Part shown: in pieces, positions 7,873 to 9,845 of the stretch
How the letters are laid out: the number at the start of each line of letters is the position of its first letter
Numbering within the stretch: the stretch's first letter is position 1
The notes under the pieces: generated by a model
Database searches by the model: none
What the model was told of the DNA's origin: nothing
What the model saw: only the letters and a program-made list of their open reading frames with translations
NCBI GenBank assembly: GCA_020443005.1
Contig: JAGRJA010000308.1
Span: forward strand, 1-9,845
Length of the DNA: 9,845 nucleotides
Source: Pseudomonadales bacterium
GTDB taxonomy: Bacteria; Pseudomonadota; Gammaproteobacteria; Pseudomonadales; UBA7239
Direction: 5' to 3'
Translations under genes and position numbers: made by a program

Positions 7873-8552
7873 GCACACACGAAAACCCTTTTGCTTCTAT
7901 TGAGGTCATGCCACCGCTTGACGAGTGCTGGGCAGCCCGTCGCCGGATTGCGCAGCAAATTCAGTTTCTTGCGGAACAATTGCTCACCCGCGAAACCGGC
8001 CTTGAAGCGCTTGAAAAGCTGGAAGCACAACTGTGTGAAGCCAAACAGACACTAGCCAACGGCATTGAGCGAAATGGTCGCACCAGCTGGATTGGCGACG
8101 GAACCCGCAATGGCGGGTATCGCGTCATGTCGAGGGAAATAACCCCCATCGCCGGAACCATCAATGCTATCGCACCTCCACTGAATATGTGGCTGGATAC
8201 AGAAACAAAAGAAGCGCATGGGCGGGTAAACTGTAACTGGTGTTACGAAGGGCCTCCCAACTGTGTGCACGGCGGGATTGTATCGGCCATTTTTGATGAC
8301 TTCCTCGGTGCCGCGCAGTTGATTACCGGTCAGGCCGGGGCGACCGGCAAACTGACATTGCACTATCACAAGCCCACGCCTCTCAACACCGAGTTACAAC
8401 TCGTTGCCCGTGTAAAATCCATCAATGGTCGCAAGATTATTATGGAAGGGGAAATGTACGCCAATGATGTGTTGACTGTGAGCGCCGAAGGCCTGTTTAT
8501 TGCCATCCGCGAAGGTGTGATGAAACTGTCAGAACGGCAACAAAACCCATAA
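7869..8552 (+). CDS. Hotdog-fold thioesterase (PaaI/THEM4-like) with helical N-terminal extension
   Basis: A 227-residue, probably cytoplasmic protein. Residues about 95-215 form a hotdog domain of the PaaI/THEM type, which hydrolyses acyl-CoA or related thioesters. The signature is EGPPNCVHGGIVSAIFDD (127-144). H134-G135-G136 are followed nine residues later by D143, the same spacing as the catalytic Asp in human THEM2; the GPP.xVHGG form resembles THEM4. The later KLTLHYHKPTPLNTEL (161-176) is the usual central strand pair. Residues about 17-65 are rich in Ala, Leu, Glu, Gln and Arg and look helical or coiled-coil, an addition to the ~140-residue minimal fold. AGGAA lies seven bases before the ATG, which overlaps the DUF805 stop as ATGA. 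It is the last gene of the operon. Substrate (CoA or carrier-protein thioester, chain length) is not visible. Confidence 0.9.
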   Translation: MSTHENPFASIEVMPPLDECWAARRRIAQQIQFLAEQLLTRETGLEALEKLEAQLCEAKQTLANGIERNGRTSWIGDGTRNGGYRVMSREITPIAGTINAIAPPLNMWLDTETKEAHGRVNCNWCYEGPPNCVHGGIVSAIFDDFLGAAQLITGQAGATGKLTLHYHKPTPLNTELQLVARVKSINGRKIIMEGEMYANDVLTVSAEGLFIAIREGVMKLSERQQNP

Positions 8553-8575
8553 GCCTGTATTTGCTTGCTGTCGGG
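8553..8575. other. Short convergent intergenic gap with no clear terminator
   Basis: Only 23 bases separate the thioesterase stop from the nhaA stop. No GC-rich hairpin followed by a T-run is seen on either strand. A loose inverted repeat GGTTATTT/AAATAACC (8574-8581 and 8610-8617, 28-base loop) begins in the last bases before the nhaA stop and lies otherwise in nhaA. It could fold, but lacks the features of an intrinsic terminator. Confidence 0.5.
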
Positions 8576-9845
8576 TTATTTTGTTGCCGAGCAAACCCTG
8601 GCTATCCAGAAATAACCGGATAAACCCGATAAAAGGGACGAAAAAATGATTCCCGTTTTCGCCTGCTGCAACAGTTCAGCCTGCCCCTGAAAACCAAGAT
8701 CGGCAATAAAGATCGACATAGTAAACCCGATACCACCCAGCAAACCGACACCAATAATATGCCTCATGTTGAGGTCTTTCGGCAGGGACACTATTCCCAT
8801 TTTCATTGCCACGAAGGTGAAGCCGACGATACCGAGCAGTTTTCCGGCAAATAAGCCGAAAATAATACCCAGCGTAACAGGTAAGGCCAAATCCGAAAAA
8901 AAACTGCCAAAGGCAATCGGAATACCCGCATTGGCAAGGGCAAAGAGCGGGATAATCAAATAGGCAACTGGCAGATGAAGGGCATGTTCCAGCTTCTGGG
9001 CTGGCGCCTGCACCAGCATAACGCCATTGGACATGGCCGTGACCTGCGTACGCAACTCATCGTTGTGAATAATGTCCGGGTTGTCACTCAGGGATTTTTT
9101 CATTTGCTGGGATAAACCCCGAACACGATTGATAAAGTGTTCAACATCATATTTCGGTCGAATCGGAATACAGAATGCCAGCACAACGCCCGCAATGGTT
9201 GCATGAATACCACTCGACAAAATAGTCAGCCACAAGAGAATACCCACAAGCGAGTAAGGCAAAACCCGTCGGATACCGACAAGGTTCATCACGGCGAGAA
9301 GGGCTATAACCAGCAATGCATATGCCAGCGCAACCAGATTGACCTTCGCGGTATAAAACAGGGCAATCACAACCACAGCACCAAGGTCGTCAACAATGGC
9401 CAGCGCGATCAGAAAGGTTAACAACGAACGCGGCACCCTGTCGCCCAGCAAGCTGAGTACGCCAATCGCGAAAGCGATATCGGTAGCCATGGGTATACCC
9501 CACCCGACAACAGCTTCACCCTGATAATTGACGGTGAGATACAGCACTGCGGGCATGATCATACCACCGACAGCGGCAATCATCGGCAACAATGCCTGCC
9601 GAAAGCGCGATAACTCGCCCACCATGAATTCCCGCTTCAGCTCCAAGCCCATGACGAAAAAAAACAACGCCATCAGTGCCTCATTGATCCAGTGATGCAG
9701 ACTGAGACTGAAAAGATGTTCGCCAAAAGACATTGCAAGTTTGGTGTGCAGTAAATGCTCAAAATGATGATGCAAGGGTGAATTGGCTATCATCATCGCA
9801 ATAACGGCACAGAGAATAAGGAGTATACCGCTGGTCTTTTGTCGA
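8576..9845 (-). CDS. nhaA: Na+/H+ antiporter NhaA, lacking its extreme N-terminus (cut by right window edge)
   Basis: NhaA is an inner-membrane sodium/proton antiporter used for sodium and pH homeostasis. The frame runs off the right edge: codons before the Met at 9796 read RQKTSGILLILCAVIA, the expected first NhaA helix, so that Met is internal. At least 422 residues are encoded here. Counting from the Met at 9796, the ion-binding pair is D136-D137 in ALAIVDDLGAVVVIALFYT, and D106 sits in MATDIAFAIGVL. These match E. coli D163-D164 and D133 with the same spacing of 30. K319 in FAGKLLG is the likely counterpart of E. coli K300. Between AFCIPIRP (207-214) and QKLEHALH (267-274) is a cytoplasmic insert of roughly 45 residues compared with E. 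coli NhaA, as in the longer NhaA subgroup. The gene converges on the efflux operon. The true start and promoter lie outside. Confidence 0.96.
   Translation of the reverse strand, partial: RQKTSGILLILCAVIAMMIANSPLHHHFEHLLHTKLAMSFGEHLFSLSLHHWINEALMALFFFVMGLELKREFMVGELSRFRQALLPMIAAVGGMIMPAVLYLTVNYQGEAVVGWGIPMATDIAFAIGVLSLLGDRVPRSLLTFLIALAIVDDLGAVVVIALFYTAKVNLVALAYALLVIALLAVMNLVGIRRVLPYSLVGILLWLTILSSGIHATIAGVVLAFCIPIRPKYDVEHFINRVRGLSQQMKKSLSDNPDIIHNDELRTQVTAMSNGVMLVQAPAQKLEHALHLPVAYLIIPLFALANAGIPIAFGSFFSDLALPVTLGIIFGLFAGKLLGIVGFTFVAMKMGIVSLPKDLNMRHIIGVGLLGGIGFTMSIFIADLGFQGQAELLQQAKTGIIFSSLLSGLSGYFWIARVCSATK

Noticed and set aside
8560..8617. Loose inverted repeats at the convergent thioesterase/nhaA junction (TTTGCT/AGCAAA and GGTTATTT/AAATAACC)
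   Set aside because: Stems are short and AT-rich, loops are 20-30 bases, and no T-run follows; not convincing as a terminator.

Overview
The window looks like ordinary chromosomal DNA from a Gram-negative gammaproteobacterium with moderate GC content. This rests on the families present: a Tex protein of proteobacterial type, an RND pump with a periplasmic adaptor (which implies an outer membrane), NhaA, and cobyric acid synthase. A marine or Cellvibrio-like relative is a guess from overall protein flavour and cannot be confirmed here. I saw no mobile elements, RNA genes, CRISPR arrays or broken genes.

Layout. Positions 1-2623 carry two minus-strand genes, tex followed by cobQ. The two overlap by four bases, and cobQ runs off the left edge with only its first ~96 codons present. 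Positions 2624-2798 are a divergent intergenic region with a weak candidate tex promoter, a short palindrome and a short direct repeat. Positions 2799-8552 hold a compact plus-strand operon of four genes: a periplasmic adaptor (HlyD/AcrA type), an RND inner-membrane permease, a DUF805 membrane protein with a long unrecognised C-terminal extension, and a THEM4/PaaI-like hotdog thioesterase with a helical N-terminal extension. Every junction in this operon is a four-base start/stop overlap (GTGA, GTGA, ATGA), so the four products are probably made together. Positions 8576-9845 hold nhaA on the minus strand, converging on the operon with only 23 bases between stop codons. NhaA runs off the right edge, losing its extreme N-terminus.

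How the genes may work together. The adaptor and permease form two parts of a tripartite pump; no outer-membrane channel is encoded here, so a TolC-like protein from elsewhere would be needed. The coupled DUF805 protein and acyl-CoA-type thioesterase are unusual companions for a drug pump. They hint at a substrate or process linked to lipids or acyl chains, but this is inference from gene order only. The permease keeps the paired aspartates of the proton relay in TM4 but has Asn-Asp where AcrB has Lys-Asn in TM10. Tex (RNA-binding, transcription-associated), CobQ (cobalamin synthesis) and NhaA (sodium/proton exchange) are housekeeping genes with no obvious functional tie to the operon.
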